A stretch of DNA of 64,000 bases from Acinetobacter sp. UBA801 (GTDB lineage: Bacteria; Pseudomonadota; Gammaproteobacteria; Pseudomonadales; Moraxellaceae). This document shows positions 1 through 10,368 of this stretch, one piece after another. How positions within the stretch are numbered: the stretch's first letter is position 1; each line of letters starts with the position of its first letter. The notes below the pieces were generated by a model. That model did not search any database and was not told the origin of the DNA. It was given only the letters and a program-made list of their open reading frames with translations. Where the stretch lies: NCBI GenBank assembly GCA_002296655.1, contig DBIN01000019.1, positions 30,909 through 94,908 of the forward strand, written 5' to 3'. Position numbers and translations under genes: made by a program.

Positions 1-265
1 AAGCATCGCTTAAAGTTGTAACTTGAGTGTCTTCAATCAGCTGTTTAGAAATAACAGATACTGACTTTGGTGTGTCGAGTAGGGGAGCAACAAATTTGCT
101 ATTTGCAGAATTATCTACTTTTAAACTTTGTTCTGCTGCCGCTTCCGTGTGAATTGTTTCTAATTGCGCGATTTGATCTTGCGCAACAGCATTGACTGCA
201 ACCACAGAGAGTGTTGAAGCGATTGCTGAAGAAACCAGTTTTTTACGTGTTTTGATGAAGGTCAT
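1..265 (-). CDS. TonB-dependent siderophore receptor, N-terminal part (runs off left edge)
   Basis: The first 88 codons of an outer-membrane ferric-siderophore receptor read leftward from ATG at 263-265; the rest is outside the window. The N-terminus has a basic start (MTFIKTRKK), a hydrophobic stretch and an AVAQ-like cleavage site, so it is an exported protein. It is followed by the beginning of a plug domain (DTPKSVSVISKQLIEDTQ), the pattern of the TonB-siderophor family, and most like the PiuA/Fiu group of catecholate receptors. A Fur-like box lies about 40 bases upstream, so iron-repressed expression is likely. It follows a second receptor on the same strand, separated by a terminator, so the two are probably transcribed independently. 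The family is clear; the exact orthologue (piuA) is an inference. Confidence 0.85.
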   Translation of the reverse strand, partial: MTFIKTRKKLVSSAIASTLSVVAVNAVAQDQIAQLETIHTEAAAEQSLKVDNSANSKFVAPLLDTPKSVSVISKQLIEDTQVTTLSDA

Positions 266-300
266 AACGAATCTAGTTCTAGCGTTGTAAATTGGTATGC

Positions 301-320
301 AAATAATAATGATTCTTGTT
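301..320 (-). promoter_or_regulatory. Fur-like box upstream of left-edge receptor
   Basis: An ATAATAATGATTCTTGTT-type sequence resembles the 19-bp Fur consensus (GATAATGATAATCATTATC). It sits about 40 bp before the start codon of an iron-siderophore receptor, where a Fur operator is expected. Identified by eye only. Confidence 0.55.
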
Positions 321-436
321 TAGTTTAGCAATTGTGAATAATTGGAATTATCTATAATAAGTTATGATGAAAATGTGAAAATAAATGATATTGTGTAACA
401 ATCTGTATATAAGTGTATGATTTTAAGTGGATATAG

Positions 437-460
437 AAAAATCCTGCCGAAGCAGGGTTT
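437..460 (-). terminator. Rho-independent terminator of the receptor pseudogene
   Basis: Read leftward, ACCCTGC-TTCG-GCAGGAT forms a short stem with a UUCG tetraloop followed by TTTTTC. It lies just after the stop codon of the 478-2694 gene and separates it from the next receptor. Confidence 0.6.
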
Positions 461-477
461 AGAGGAAAAGAAAATTT

Positions 478-2694
478 TTAGAACTTAAAGGTAGTACTTA
501 ATTGTACTCTGCGACCTTCTTGTGTGTTGCTATAGTGGTTATACCAACCGATATCTGCAACTTTTTCATAATCCGTGAAGTTTTTATCAAACACGTTATA
601 AAGTGCAACACCAACGTCCCAATGATCATTCACAGTGAAATTCGAGCCGACATGTAGAAGAGCATATGCTTTGTAGTCACCTAAAGCATTGTAAATGGCT
701 TTTTCATCTTTGGTCAGATTGGCATAAGTTTTTGTATAGCGTGCGCGTTCACTTCGGTATTCACCGCGAGCCCAAAGTTGAATGTTGTCATCAGCTTGCC
801 ACTTAAGTGATGCATTGACCATATGTTCTGGCGTGTCATTGAGATGTGGGTTACCAAGCTTAGAATCTTTAATTTCAGTTTCGGTCCACGTGTAGTTAAT
901 ACCGAAGTTCCATGCAGGATAGAACTCCCAATTTAACCCCGTTTCAATTCCATAGACTTCAGCATCTTCGGCATTGGTAGGTCGTGTGACGTTCCAAGAA
1001 TCAGCTTTGCCAGTGGTTGGGTGATAGCCCATCACCCATGGTGTGCCAATAGAAGCCATATATTTTTCACAGTCTGCTTTAGACCAGCTACTTCCAGAGG
1101 TTGATGTTGTATCGGTATTACAGCTGAATTCAGTATTGCCGCTGACAATTTTATCTTCAATCTGGCTGTAAAAAGCGGTGATGTTATAGTCGAAGTTTTT
1201 ATTGTTGGTGAAAGATGTCCCGAACTCAAAATTCTTACTGGTTTCAGGCTTTAAATTTGGATTACCGAAGAGGGGGTTACGCCCTTGACCGCCAACATTA
1301 TAAATACCGTTGGTGAGTCGCTCTAAGCGTGGCGCTTTATAGCCCTCAGAATAACCGCCTTTGAATGTCCAGTTATCATTCGCCTTCCAAACTAAATAGG
1401 CACGAGGAGTCCAAAAGTCTCCAAAGGTATCGTGATCATCAAAGCGCAGACCTAGAGTAAGTGCTAAATGATCCGTCAGTGCCCTTGTATCTTCAGCGAA
1501 TAATCCGATTTGGGTAAATGAAATTTCTTTGTTTTCTCTTAAGCCATCTTGCAGACTGGCATCCCACCATTGACCGCCTAAAGCTATATTGTGTCGATCA
1601 AAATATTAAGTGGTAAATTTGGTATCAAAAATCGTGTCTTCACTTTCCAGTATACGAGGCGTGATGGCTTGAGACATATTTTGCGCACGTGCTGGAATCA
1701 AACGCCCAATAGTTTCAGTTTGAGTATTGGCAATACTGGATTCAAGTGTACCGATTTGATTACGCCAAGTATGGGCTAAAATGATTTTGTCACGGTTATA
1801 TTCTTGAGCTTTATCATAGCCGCCATTTGCACCAAGCGTACCCAACTGTCCATTGCTATTGTCATACCACTGTTCAGTTTGTTCATACTCAACAGAAAGA
1901 TCGTGTTGATCTGTTGGCGTTAAAGTAAGACGTACACCAATAGTTTCTAAATCTGACTTGGTTGGGTTGTTGCCCATATTTAATTCAGAAGAACCACCTT
2001 CATCATCCGAACGAGTCAGATGAGACTGATCGCGTTCAGCTTTACGGCCTCGTAATTGAATACCCAGTAAATTTGGAATAATTGGACCTGTTACATAAGT
2101 ATCAACGGAGCGTTGATTGCCAAATTCTGAACTATTGGGAAGTAAAGTGCCTTCTAAAGTAACTGCACCCGTCCATTCATTGCTGACTTTCTTGGTGATG
2201 ATATTAACAACGCCACCCATTGCATCGGAACCATATAAAGTTGAGGCTGGACCGCGGATGACTTCAATGCGTTCAATTGCAGAAATAGGGGGGATAAAGC
2301 TGTTATTTGATTCTCCAAAGCCGTTTGGTGTAATGTCACCTGTACTGTTTTGGCGTCGTCCATCGACTAAAACTAAGCTGTATTCTGAATCCATGCCGCG
2401 AATACGAATATTTAAACCACCTGTTTTACCTGCTGTTGGGCTGATATCGACACCTTCAACATCGCTTAAGGCATCTGCAATTGAATTAATGCGTTTATTC
2501 TTTAAATCTTCTGCTGTAATGACGGTCATTGTCGCAGGCGCATTCTTAATATCTTGTTCAAAACCTGCCGCTGAAACCACAATTGTGGAAAGTTGATGGG
2601 TTGAAGTCGCATCGGTAGAGGTATTTGCGAAAACAGTAGTAGAGGTTGCCCCAAGTAATGCAAGACACAGCGGGTGTAGGTTGAACTTAGCCAT
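478..2694 (-). pseudogene. TonB-dependent catecholate siderophore receptor (FepA/CirA/PirA type), split by one in-frame stop
   Basis: A 739-codon frame encodes a complete outer-membrane iron-siderophore receptor except for one TAA at 1606-1608 (codon 363). Residues 1-23 are a signal peptide (ends TTVFA), a TonB-box-like stretch (STIVVSAAG) follows at about 36-44, then a plug domain (about 48-165, with RIRGMDSEYSLVLVDGRR and IEVIRGPASTLYGSDAMGG), and the beta-barrel ends in QLSTTFKF with the expected terminal Phe. Downstream of the stop the same frame continues without shift (FDRHNIALGGQWWD, then GYSEGYKAPRLERL), so the lesion is a single nonsense codon and not a frameshift. Upstream lies a Fur-like box. 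Unless the stop is read through or is a sequencing error, the product would be a plug plus partial barrel and non-functional. The PirA-like assignment is an inference. Confidence 0.85.
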
Positions 2695-2777
2695 AAAATT
2701 ATATCTCTAATATGAATCAATGAACCTAATTTAGACCTATACGGTAACTAGAATCATTCATGAAGGAGTTGGTTAAT

Positions 2778-2797
2778 ATTAATGATAATTATTCTTA
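2778..2797 (-). promoter_or_regulatory. Fur-like box upstream of receptor pseudogene
   Basis: ATTAATGATAATTATTCTTA is a good match to the Fur consensus and lies about 85 bp upstream of the receptor start at 2694. It lies between the divergent receptor and tig genes and most plausibly controls the receptor. Confidence 0.65.
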
Positions 2798-2883
2798 TTT
2801 ACGACAGGAAATATACACAAAGTTGAAAATTTACAGAAAATAGCGTGCCGATTAAAAAAATTCAGTCAAGATCAGAACGTATT

Positions 2884-2912
2884 TTGTATATCCTTTAATG
2901 TTGTCATATAAT
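2884..2912 (+). promoter_or_regulatory. Probable sigma-70 promoter of tig
   Basis: TTGTAT (2884-2889) and a perfect TATAAT (2907-2912) are separated by 17 bp, about 47 bp before the trigger-factor start codon. A GAGGA ribosome-binding site follows at 2951-2955. Confidence 0.6.
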
Positions 2913-2959
2913 GTGGCACTTTTTTATAAACTGTTATTACTAACTATATCGAGGAAGCC

Positions 2960-4291
2960 ATGCAAGTAACTTCTGAAGCGGTTTCGGGCGTTGCCCGTCG
3001 TTTAAATGTATCTGTACCGACGAGCCGTATTAACGAGCAGTTTGAAGCTCGCTTGAAACGCACTGCCAAAACTGTGAAGATCAACGGCTTCCGTCCAGGT
3101 AAAGTGCCTCTAAACGTTGTTCGTCGTGAATACGGTGCGGGTATTTATCAAGAAGTGATCAACGACATTATTCGTGACACCGTGTTTGAAGCAATCCAGC
3201 AAGAAAAAATCAATGCTGTGGGTATGCCGAACATCGAAAAAACTGAAATGAAAGACGACGCTTTAGTGTACGAAGCGACTGTTGAAGTTTATCCTGAAGT
3301 TGAAGTGAAATTTGAAGGTTTAGAAGTTGAACGTAAGTCTTCAGAAGTGAACGACAAAGACGTTGAACAAATGCTTGAAAACCTTCAAAAGCAACGTGCT
3401 TCTTGGGTAGAAACCAAAGGCATGGCGAAACAAGACATGCAAGTAACTTTTGACTTTGAAGGCACTGTAGATGGCGAGAAGTTTGAAGGCGGTACTGCTG
3501 AAGACTTTAAACTGGTACTTGGTTCTGGTCGCATGATTCCTGGTTTTGAAGATGGTATCGTGGGCATGAAAAAAGGCGAAGAGAAAGTTATTGATGTAAC
3601 TTTCCCTGAAGACTACCAGGCAGCGAACCTTGCAGGTAAAGCAGCACAATTCAAAATCACAGTGAAGCTTGTTGAAAAGCAAAAACTTCCAGAAATTGAT
3701 GCAGAATTCCTACAAATCTTCGGTATTTCTGAAGAAGAAGGCGTAGACAAGTTAAAAGCCGACGTTCGTAAAAACATGGAACGTGAAGTGAAAAACGGTT
3801 TACGTAACCAAGTAAAAGGCGCAACTTTTGATGCACTTGTAGCTGCAAACGAAGTTGAACTTCCAGCAGCGATGATTGCTCAAGAAGTTGACCGTCAACG
3901 TCAACAAATGATTCAGCAATTCACACAGCAGTTTGGTGCGCAAGGTGCAAAAGCATTTGATTCAAGCATGCTTCCAGATGAATTATTCAAAGAACAAGCT
4001 GAAAAATCTGTAAAACTTGGCGTATTGGTGAGCAAAGTATTAGAAAATGCTAAACTCGAAGTAGATCAAGCACGTGTAGATGCTTACATCGAAGACATGG
4101 CTTCTTCTTATGAAGATCCAAGCGAAGTGATTGAATACTTCAAAAACGACAAACAACAACGTTCACAAATTGAAGCTGTTGTTTTAGAAGACCAGGTTGT
4201 AGATCACATCTTAGCTTCTGCAAAAGTAACCGATACAACTGTAAGCTATGACGATTTATTGAAAGAGCAGCAGGCTCGTCAACAAGGCTAA
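2960..4291 (+). CDS. tig: Trigger factor, ribosome-associated chaperone and prolyl isomerase
   Basis: Trigger factor binds the ribosome at the polypeptide exit tunnel and assists folding of nascent chains. The protein has 443 residues, the usual size. The N-terminal ribosome-binding domain carries the signature GFRPGKVP at residues 43-50. An FKBP-type peptidyl-prolyl isomerase domain follows (about 150-245, with [17 protein letters not shown] and GMKKGEEK), and then the alpha-helical C-terminal chaperone domain. It begins the conserved tig-clpP-clpX cluster but has its own strong terminator, so clpP is at least partly independently transcribed. Start chosen at ATG 2960 with GAGGA five bases upstream. 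Confidence 0.97.
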   Translation: MQVTSEAVSGVARRLNVSVPTSRINEQFEARLKRTAKTVKINGFRPGKVPLNVVRREYGAGIYQEVINDIIRDTVFEAIQQEKINAVGMPNIEKTEMKDDALVYEATVEVYPEVEVKFEGLEVERKSSEVNDKDVEQMLENLQKQRASWVETKGMAKQDMQVTFDFEGTVDGEKFEGGTAEDFKLVLGSGRMIPGFEDGIVGMKKGEEKVIDVTFPEDYQAANLAGKAAQFKITVKLVEKQKLPEIDAEFLQIFGISEEEGVDKLKADVRKNMEREVKNGLRNQVKGATFDALVAANEVELPAAMIAQEVDRQRQQMIQQFTQQFGAQGAKAFDSSMLPDELFKEQAEKSVKLGVLVSKVLENAKLEVDQARVDAYIEDMASSYEDPSEVIEYFKNDKQQRSQIEAVVLEDQVVDHILASAKVTDTTVSYDDLLKEQQARQQG

Positions 4292-4304
4292 TTGGCTTTG
4301 ATAC

Positions 4305-4330
4305 AAAAAGGCGCTTCGTGCGCCTTTTTT
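4305..4330 (+). terminator. Rho-independent terminator after tig
   Basis: GGCGC-TTCGT-GCGCC stem flanked by an A run on the left and TTTTTT on the right, directly behind the tig stop codon. Confidence 0.9.
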
Positions 4331-4482
4331 ATTACATCGCGGTTTGCAGTTTTTTCAGAGAGTGATCGCATTTCACTCAAAATATCTACGATTTAAACCG
4401 TGAATATTTTGCAATTTAGACAATTATCCCTCATATTGTGAACATGAGTCGTGTCACATAAATTTAGGAATAAATAACCATT

Positions 4483-5088
4483 ATGTATGTTCCAACAATT
4501 GAAAATGCTTTAATTCCCATGGTGGTCGAACAATCCTCTCGTGGTGAGCGTTCTTTTGATATTTATTCACGTCTTTTACGTGAACGTGTCATTTTCTTGA
4601 CGGGTGAAGTCGAAGATAATATGGCCAACTTAATTGTGGCGCAGATGTTGTTTTTAGAAGCTGAGAACCCTGATAAAGATATTCACCTTTACATTAACTC
4701 ACCAGGTGGTTCAGTGACTGCAGGTATGGCAATTTACGATACCATGCAATTTATTAAACCAGATGTTGTGACTTACTGTATGGGACAAGCAGCATCTATG
4801 GGTGCATTCCTGCTTAATGCAGGCGCAAAAGGTAAGCGGTACTGTCTTGAAAATGCCCGCGTTATGATTCATCAGCCGCTGGGTGGTTTCCGTGGTCAGG
4901 CGTCAGATATTGAAATTCATGCGCGTGAAATTTTATTCATTAAAGAGCGTTTGAACCGTTTAATGGCAGAACATAGTGGTCAGGACTATGAAACTGTCGC
5001 AAGAGATACCGACCGTGACAATTTCATGACTGCACAGGCAGCGAAGGAATACGGTCTTGTGGATGAAGTTTTAACAAAACGTCCATAA
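4483..5088 (+). CDS. clpP: ATP-dependent Clp protease proteolytic subunit
   Basis: ClpP is the serine peptidase that forms the tetradecameric degradation chamber and works with ClpX or ClpA. The 201-residue protein has the catalytic serine in GQAASMGAF (Ser105), the histidine in [10 protein letters not shown] (His130) and the aspartate in DTDRDNF (Asp179). The SPGGSV strand that binds substrate is at about residues 73-78. It lies immediately before clpX with a 29-bp gap, so the two are very likely co-transcribed. The intergenic region to tig (about 190 bp) has room for its own promoter. Confidence 0.97.
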   Translation: MYVPTIENALIPMVVEQSSRGERSFDIYSRLLRERVIFLTGEVEDNMANLIVAQMLFLEAENPDKDIHLYINSPGGSVTAGMAIYDTMQFIKPDVVTYCMGQAASMGAFLLNAGAKGKRYCLENARVMIHQPLGGFRGQASDIEIHAREILFIKERLNRLMAEHSGQDYETVARDTDRDNFMTAQAAKEYGLVDEVLTKRP

Positions 5089-5117
5089 GTTTTAAAGATT
5101 GAAATATTGGAGTGACT

Positions 5118-6428
5118 ATGTCCGAACATCCTCAGGGACAAAAACATTGTTCATTTTGCGGTAAAACGCAGTCTGAAGTCGGGAAGCTGATTGCAGGCGA
5201 GGACGCATACATCTGTAATGAATGTGTGGACGTATGCTTAGACTTGGTTCAGACCAGTCAACAAGTTGAGTCGGGTGATTGGGCAACACGTCCATTGCCA
5301 AAACCACATGAAATTCGTGCTGCGCTAGACCAGTATGTGATTGGTCAGGACACTGCGAAAAAAACCTTATCGGTTGCAGTGTATAACCATTACAAACGTC
5401 TGAAAGTGACCCAGCAAGGGCATAAGTCAGACGATACTGTCGAAATTTCAAAAAGTAACATCATGCTGGTTGGGCCAACAGGTTCGGGTAAAACCTTACT
5501 TGCACAGACTTTGGCGCGCCTGTTGGATGTTCCTTTTGCAATGGCAGACGCAACCACATTAACCGAAGCGGGTTATGTGGGTGAAGATGTCGAAAATATC
5601 GTACAAAAGCTGTTGCAAAAAGCCGATTACGATGTAGAAAAAGCACAAAAAGGTATTATCTACATTGATGAGATTGACAAGATCACGCGTAAGTCTGAAA
5701 ACCCATCGATTACCCGTGATGTGTCTGGTGAAGGTGTTCAGCAAGCTTTACTCAAAATGATTGAAGGTACGGTGGCTTCTATTCCTCCTCAAGGTGGACG
5801 TAAGCATCCACAGCAAGAATTCATTCAAATTGACACTTCAAATATTTTGTTTATTTGTGGTGGTGCCTTTTCTGGTTTAGAGAAAATTGTACAGCAACGC
5901 CAAGAAAAAGGCGGTATTGGTTTTACCGCAGACGTGAAGAAAAAAGATGAAGGCAAGAAATTGTCTGATTTATTCCGTCAAGTAGAAGCAACCGACTTGG
6001 TGAAATTTGGCTTAATTCCAGAGTTCATTGGTCGTTTACCTGTGATTGCAACGCTAGACGAACTAGATGAAGATGCATTGATGCAAATTCTGACCGAGCC
6101 GAAAAATGCCTTAACCCGTCAGTATCAATACTTATTCGAGATGGAAAATGTCGATTTAGTCTTTGAAGATGCAGCGTTACGTGCAGTCGCGAAAAAAGCC
6201 CTTGAGCGTAATACGGGGGCGCGTGGTTTGCGTTCAATTCTGGAAAATGCCTTGCTCGAAACCATGTACGACTTACCAAGTCGTACCGATGTTGGCACGG
6301 TGGTGGTGACCAAAGCAGTGATTGAAGACGGTGCGAAGCCCGAATTTTTGCCTGAACGTCAGCCTCAAATAGAAGAGCCTGCAGCAGAAAAAATTGACTT
6401 AAAAGTGTTAGACAGCAAAACTGCTTAA
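5118..6428 (+). CDS. clpX: ATP-dependent Clp protease ATPase subunit ClpX
   Basis: ClpX is the AAA+ unfoldase that recognises tagged proteins and threads them into ClpP. It has 436 residues. The N-terminal C4 zinc-binding domain is intact (CSFC at 11-14, CNEC at 33-36), the Walker A motif is GPTGSGKT at 119-126, Walker B is IYIDE at 181-185, and the AAA lid with [12 protein letters not shown] follows. A GTG six bases upstream (5112) could also open the frame, but GGAG at 5109-5112 is correctly spaced for ATG 5118, and the family begins MSEHPQ-like. It is the second gene of a clpP-clpX unit and ends in a strong terminator. Confidence 0.97.
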   Translation: MSEHPQGQKHCSFCGKTQSEVGKLIAGEDAYICNECVDVCLDLVQTSQQVESGDWATRPLPKPHEIRAALDQYVIGQDTAKKTLSVAVYNHYKRLKVTQQGHKSDDTVEISKSNIMLVGPTGSGKTLLAQTLARLLDVPFAMADATTLTEAGYVGEDVENIVQKLLQKADYDVEKAQKGIIYIDEIDKITRKSENPSITRDVSGEGVQQALLKMIEGTVASIPPQGGRKHPQQEFIQIDTSNILFICGGAFSGLEKIVQQRQEKGGIGFTADVKKKDEGKKLSDLFRQVEATDLVKFGLIPEFIGRLPVIATLDELDEDALMQILTEPKNALTRQYQYLFEMENVDLVFEDAALRAVAKKALERNTGARGLRSILENALLETMYDLPSRTDVGTVVVTKAVIEDGAKPEFLPERQPQIEEPAAEKIDLKVLDSKTA

Positions 6429-6443
6429 TACGCTATTCGTCTG

Positions 6444-6480
6444 AAACGTGCCGAAACGCTAGGTTTCGGCACGTTTTTTA
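6444..6480 (+). terminator. Rho-independent terminator after clpX
   Basis: A 14-bp stem, AAACGTGCCGAAAC / GTTTCGGCACGTTT, with a GCTAG loop and a run of T residues, 15 bases after the clpX stop. Confidence 0.93.
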
Positions 6481-6619
6481 TTGTCAAAAAAATTAAGGCA
6501 GTGTTAATCTTAAGCCTAGGCGTGGATGCCTATTATTCAAAACAACAATTGCAAAATGAATTTGCAGCTTGATTTCAAAACTTGATTTACAAAAATAAGA
6601 AACGTAGCGAGGGATAGAC

Positions 6620-7336
6620 ATGCGTGGTGTCGCAATCTTGGTCGTGACCAGTTTAATGTTGCTGGGATGTCATGGCAAAAAAAACGTGGTGCAACAAACG
6701 CAACCACCCAGTACCTTAAAAGTTTTAAATTTAGAACAAAAACCGGGTTTTGTAGAACAGCACCGTTTGGGCATGATGACAATTGGTGGTTGGGTCAATC
6801 AAAAACTCGGGCAAAATTTTAAACCTGTTCAGGCACAACATGCTGATGCTGCCATCGTGTATTTATATCGCCCAGATTCCAAATGGAACAGACAGGAAAT
6901 TGTCGCAGCTAGTATGTTTATCAACAAACATCGGATTCCAAGTTTATTACACAATCATTATTATTGGATTGAATTGGCACCAGGTGCGTATCGTCTGAGT
7001 GTGAGCCGTCCTTTGGGGGCATTACATTTCCAAAAACCGAAATATTTGGATTTTCAGGTGCAGGCAGGACAGTCGTATTTTATTAAGTATGATGAAGAAA
7101 ACCTAAGTACCCGCAAAGAAGTTTCAGGGCCATTAATGCTTATGCCTGCAAGTACGGCACAACAGGAAATTGCATTTACTCAACTAAAAACAGAAAGCTA
7201 TAACTTTGTTGCGGAAGATCAAAACACAGGCAAGTTGCGTAAAAAGCCACAAAAAATCAAGCATGAAAAATATGACCCTGCGGAAGATGTACATTTAACC
7301 CAACCCTTTAAATTGTGGGATCCGAGAACGTGGTAA
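6620..7336 (+). CDS. DUF2846-like lipoprotein
   Basis: A 238-residue predicted lipoprotein of unknown function. The signal sequence ends in the lipobox LLGC, so Cys17 would be lipidated. A central beta-rich region (ADAAIVYLYRPDSKWNRQE, then ELAPGAYRLSVS and VQAGQSYFIKYD) resembles the DUF2846 domain of bacterial envelope lipoproteins. The C-terminal 50 residues are basic and probably unstructured. A GCGAGGG ribosome-binding site precedes ATG 6620. It stands alone between two terminators. No function can be assigned from the sequence. Confidence 0.85.
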   Translation: MRGVAILVVTSLMLLGCHGKKNVVQQTQPPSTLKVLNLEQKPGFVEQHRLGMMTIGGWVNQKLGQNFKPVQAQHADAAIVYLYRPDSKWNRQEIVAASMFINKHRIPSLLHNHYYWIELAPGAYRLSVSRPLGALHFQKPKYLDFQVQAGQSYFIKYDEENLSTRKEVSGPLMLMPASTAQQEIAFTQLKTESYNFVAEDQNTGKLRKKPQKIKHEKYDPAEDVHLTQPFKLWDPRTW

Positions 7337-7387
7337 GGGCTTGTATCTTTATCTCGCGCATCGCTTTCATTCATTTCTAACCCGCAT

Positions 7388-7420
7388 AAAAAAGCACCCT
7401 AAATTTGGGTGCTTTTTGGT
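7388..7420. terminator. Bidirectional terminator between DUF2846 gene and fumarase gene
   Basis: AAAAAGCACCC / GGGTGCTTTTT stem with T runs on both strands, placed between two convergent genes. Confidence 0.88.
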
Positions 7421-7444
7421 TTGGCTTATTGCTAAACTGGAATA

Positions 7445-8971
7445 TTATTCTGCCGTAGCATCTACAACAGGAATCTTGCCAATTTTAGCTTGCCAGATTT
7501 TTGGTGCAATCGCGTGGATCGATGTACCGTTGACATCAACCGCAACAGACACAGGCATATCTTCCACTTTGAATTTGTAGATTGCTTCCATACCTAAGTC
7601 TTCAAAAGCAACTACTTCTGCTTCACGTACTGCTTTAGATACGAGGTAAGCTGCACCACCTACAGCCATCAGGTAAGTTGCTTTATGGTCTTTAATCGCT
7701 TCAATTGCTGCAGGACCACGATCTGCCTTACCAATCATACCGAACAAACCAGTGTGCTCTAAGACTTGGCGAGTGAATTTGTCCATACGAGTTGCCGTTG
7801 TTGGACCTGCAGGGCCAACGACCTCATCACCAACAGGATCGACAGGGCCAACGTAGTAAATGAATTTGCCTTTTAAGTCGACTGGTAATTCTTCACCATT
7901 GTTGATCATGTCAACCATGCGTTTATGCGCAGCATCACGACCTGTGTAAATCGTACCGTTTAATAACAACGTATCGCCCGGCTGCCAAGAGTTCATTTCT
8001 TCTTGGGTAATGTTGTCTAAATCTACACGTTTAGATTTAGAAGAGTCCCAAGTTACTTCTGGGTAGTCTTCAAGTTTAGGCGCTTGAATATGCGCTACAC
8101 CTGAACCATCTAACTGGAAGTGTGCGTGACGAGTTGCCGCACAGTTTGGAATCATGCCCACTGGTTTTCCTGCAGCGTGGCAAGGGTAGTCTTTGATTTT
8201 AATATCCAAAACTGTAGTTAAGCCGCCTAAACCTTGTGCACCAATACCAAGTGCGTTCACTTTCTCGAAGATCTCGATACGGAGTTCTTCCATTTTGTTT
8301 TGTGGGCCACGACGTAATAATTCGTCCATGTTGATTTCTTCCATGAGTGCTTCTTTGGCAAGCATCATGGCTTTTTCAGCAGTACCACCAATACCAATAC
8401 CCAACATACCTGGCGGACACCAGCCTGCACCCATAGTCGGTACAGTTTTAAGTACCCAATCTACAATTGAGTCGGATGGGTTCAACATTGCTAATTTAGA
8501 TTTGTTTTCTGAACCACCACCTTTAGCAGCAACAGTAATATCAACTTTGTTACCTGGAACGAGTTTGTAGTGAATCACTGCAGGGGTGTTGTCTTTGGTA
8601 TTTTTACGACCAAATGCAGGATCAGCCAATACTGATGCACGAAGTACGTTTGAGTTTTCTAGATAACCTTGACGCACACCTTCGTTAATCGCATCATCCA
8701 AGCTCATCGTTAAATCAAATTTAACGTCTAAACCCACTTCAAGGAATACGTTTACGATACCAGTATCTTGACAGATTGGACGATGACCCTCTGCACACAT
8801 ACGTGAGTTAATTAAGATCTGTGCAATCGCATCTTTCGCTGCTTTGTTTTCTTCACGATCATAAGCACGGCTCATCGCTTGGATGAAGTCTTGTGGATGA
8901 TAGTAGGAAATAAACTGAAGCGCGTCTTTGATCGAAGTGATCAAGTCATCTTGCTTGATAATAGTTGTCAT
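7445..8971 (-). CDS. fumA: Class I (iron-sulfur) fumarate hydratase
   Basis: Catalyses reversible hydration of fumarate to malate in the TCA cycle, using an oxygen-sensitive [4Fe-4S] cluster. The 508-residue protein contains both the alpha part (residues 1 to about 290) and the beta part (about 320-508) of class I fumarases in one chain. Three cysteines in the cluster-ligand contexts are visible: Cys67 (RPICQDTG), Cys185 (GAGWCPPG) and Cys277 (IPNCAATRH), with spacing close to that of characterised class I enzymes. The catalytic loop GPAGPTTATRMD lies in the beta part. It is monocistronic and ends at the shared bidirectional terminator. Confidence 0.95.
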   Translation of the reverse strand: MTTIIKQDDLITSIKDALQFISYYHPQDFIQAMSRAYDREENKAAKDAIAQILINSRMCAEGHRPICQDTGIVNVFLEVGLDVKFDLTMSLDDAINEGVRQGYLENSNVLRASVLADPAFGRKNTKDNTPAVIHYKLVPGNKVDITVAAKGGGSENKSKLAMLNPSDSIVDWVLKTVPTMGAGWCPPGMLGIGIGGTAEKAMMLAKEALMEEINMDELLRRGPQNKMEELRIEIFEKVNALGIGAQGLGGLTTVLDIKIKDYPCHAAGKPVGMIPNCAATRHAHFQLDGSGVAHIQAPKLEDYPEVTWDSSKSKRVDLDNITQEEMNSWQPGDTLLLNGTIYTGRDAAHKRMVDMINNGEELPVDLKGKFIYYVGPVDPVGDEVVGPAGPTTATRMDKFTRQVLEHTGLFGMIGKADRGPAAIEAIKDHKATYLMAVGGAAYLVSKAVREAEVVAFEDLGMEAIYKFKVEDMPVSVAVDVNGTSIHAIAPKIWQAKIGKIPVVDATAE

Positions 8972-9206
8972 ATCAAAAATCTCTTGAGCGGGCGGATAGC
9001 TAGCGGGCTAAATTATAAGACAAAATGCAGCAATTGTGGGCACTTTGATCAAGCTTTGGGCGAAAGTTTAATAACAGTCGTCAGCTTGAGAGAGTCTGTG
9101 AAATATCCAAAAAATATGTCGCCAAAACGCGCCATCATTTTGCTGTTCTAGCTGCACAAATTCAGCTATGTTAAAAGACTTCTTTTCGATGATGTTTGGG
9201 ATAAAT

Positions 9207-9818
9207 ATGAATGATTCCGACTATTTAGCTGCTCAGATTATCTCTATTTATCGACGGCATGCAAAAGCGTGGACAGACTTGCGCGGTCAGTTGTTATATG
9301 AAAAAGCTTGGCTGGATCGTTTTCTTGATTTTTTGCCTGCTCAGGCCAAAATTTTAGATTTAGGCTGTGGTTCGGGGCGTCCAATTGCAGCGTATCTACT
9401 ACAACACGGGCATAGGCTTACAGGTGTGGATAGTTCAGACACCATGCTGGAAATGGCACGAGAACATTTTCCTACACAGTGTTGGATTGAAGCCGATATG
9501 CGCTCGGTGAACTTGAATCAGTGCTTTGATGGTATTTTGGCGTGGGATAGTTTTTTTCATTTAACGCCAAACGATCAGCGCTGCATGTTCGAGAAATTTG
9601 CGCAATGCTCTACCACCAATACGGTTCTCATGTTTAGCAGCGGACCTGCTACGGGCGAGACGATTGGGGATATGCTTGGTGAGGCACTTTATCATGCCAG
9701 TTTATCGCAGGATGAATACCGTCAATTGTTAGTACAACATGGGTTTAAGGTAGTGGATATGCAGGCTGAAGATCAGGACTGTGCCGGGCATACGGTGTGG
9801 TTGGCACAGAAGTTGTGA
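9207..9818 (+). CDS. Class I SAM-dependent methyltransferase
   Basis: A 203-residue Rossmann-fold methyltransferase. Motif I is ILDLGCGSG followed by PIAAYLL, the acidic loop after beta-2 is GVDSSDTMLEMA, and motif II is ADMRSV. The substrate is not evident; the small size and lack of extra domains fit a general small-molecule methyltransferase. An ATG at 9168 would add 13 residues, but no ribosome-binding site precedes it, whereas TTTGGG lies before ATG 9207 and the downstream sequence looks like the natural N-terminus. It stands alone, divergent from the fumarase gene. Confidence 0.85.
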   Translation: MNDSDYLAAQIISIYRRHAKAWTDLRGQLLYEKAWLDRFLDFLPAQAKILDLGCGSGRPIAAYLLQHGHRLTGVDSSDTMLEMAREHFPTQCWIEADMRSVNLNQCFDGILAWDSFFHLTPNDQRCMFEKFAQCSTTNTVLMFSSGPATGETIGDMLGEALYHASLSQDEYRQLLVQHGFKVVDMQAEDQDCAGHTVWLAQKL

Positions 9819-10368
9819 TTTAGTCATGCTAAATAATAATGTGGAACAATGATTGAGAATTGAGCGTGTAACGTGAAAAATCATATAAAAAAGCCCATTC
9901 GAGGGTGAGTGGGTTGTAAAATAGGTTTTAATGTATTGATTTATAATGATAATTTTTATAATGTGTATTATGTTGATTTTAGGAATCTTAAATTACCTCG
10001 AATTCTGTTTTAGCAAATGATTCCATAATTTGAATAAGGGCTTTGAAATTATTACATTGAGAGCATGTGTACCAGATGGAGATAAAGATAATTTCTGAAA
10101 GGGAGTAAGTTTCCCTGTCAGGTTCTTGGATAGCGGGGACTATGTTTTATAAATTTCCAATAATTTGCTTCAAATTTAAGAAAAAAGTCATCAAGCACGC
10201 AGAATAATTCGGTATTATTAGACATGAGGGCTAGAGCTTAAGGTTTAACTTGGTAATTCAACTACTGGCTTTCATCCTCCTATTTATTAAGGCAATTTCT
10301 TATCTGCTATTCGAGTTAATTACGTGATTTAGATATATTTATTTAATTAAAACACAATAATTTAGGGA
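9819..10368. other. 550-bp intergenic region without a gene
   Basis: No coding frame with a start and ribosome-binding site is visible on either strand. There is a weak hairpin at about 9890-9915 (CCCATTC/GAGTGGG) behind the methyltransferase gene, and an imperfect inverted repeat at 10095-10122 (CTGA..GGGA / TCCC..TCAG). The rest is AT-rich. A small RNA cannot be excluded. Confidence 0.5.

Noticed and set aside
3341-3682. 113-codon frame antisense to tig, and similar antisense frames in clpX, pta, prc and prfC
   Set aside because: They lie wholly opposite strongly conserved genes, lack ribosome-binding sites and show no domain-like sequence.
7341-7580. 79-codon plus-strand frame after the DUF2846 gene
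   Set aside because: It runs through a terminator and into the antisense of the fumarase gene; no start signal.
10095-10122. Hairpin that superficially recalls a riboswitch (GGGAGTAAG...TTCCC)
   Set aside because: No conserved manganese-riboswitch core could be completed, and the downstream gene is not a cation exporter.
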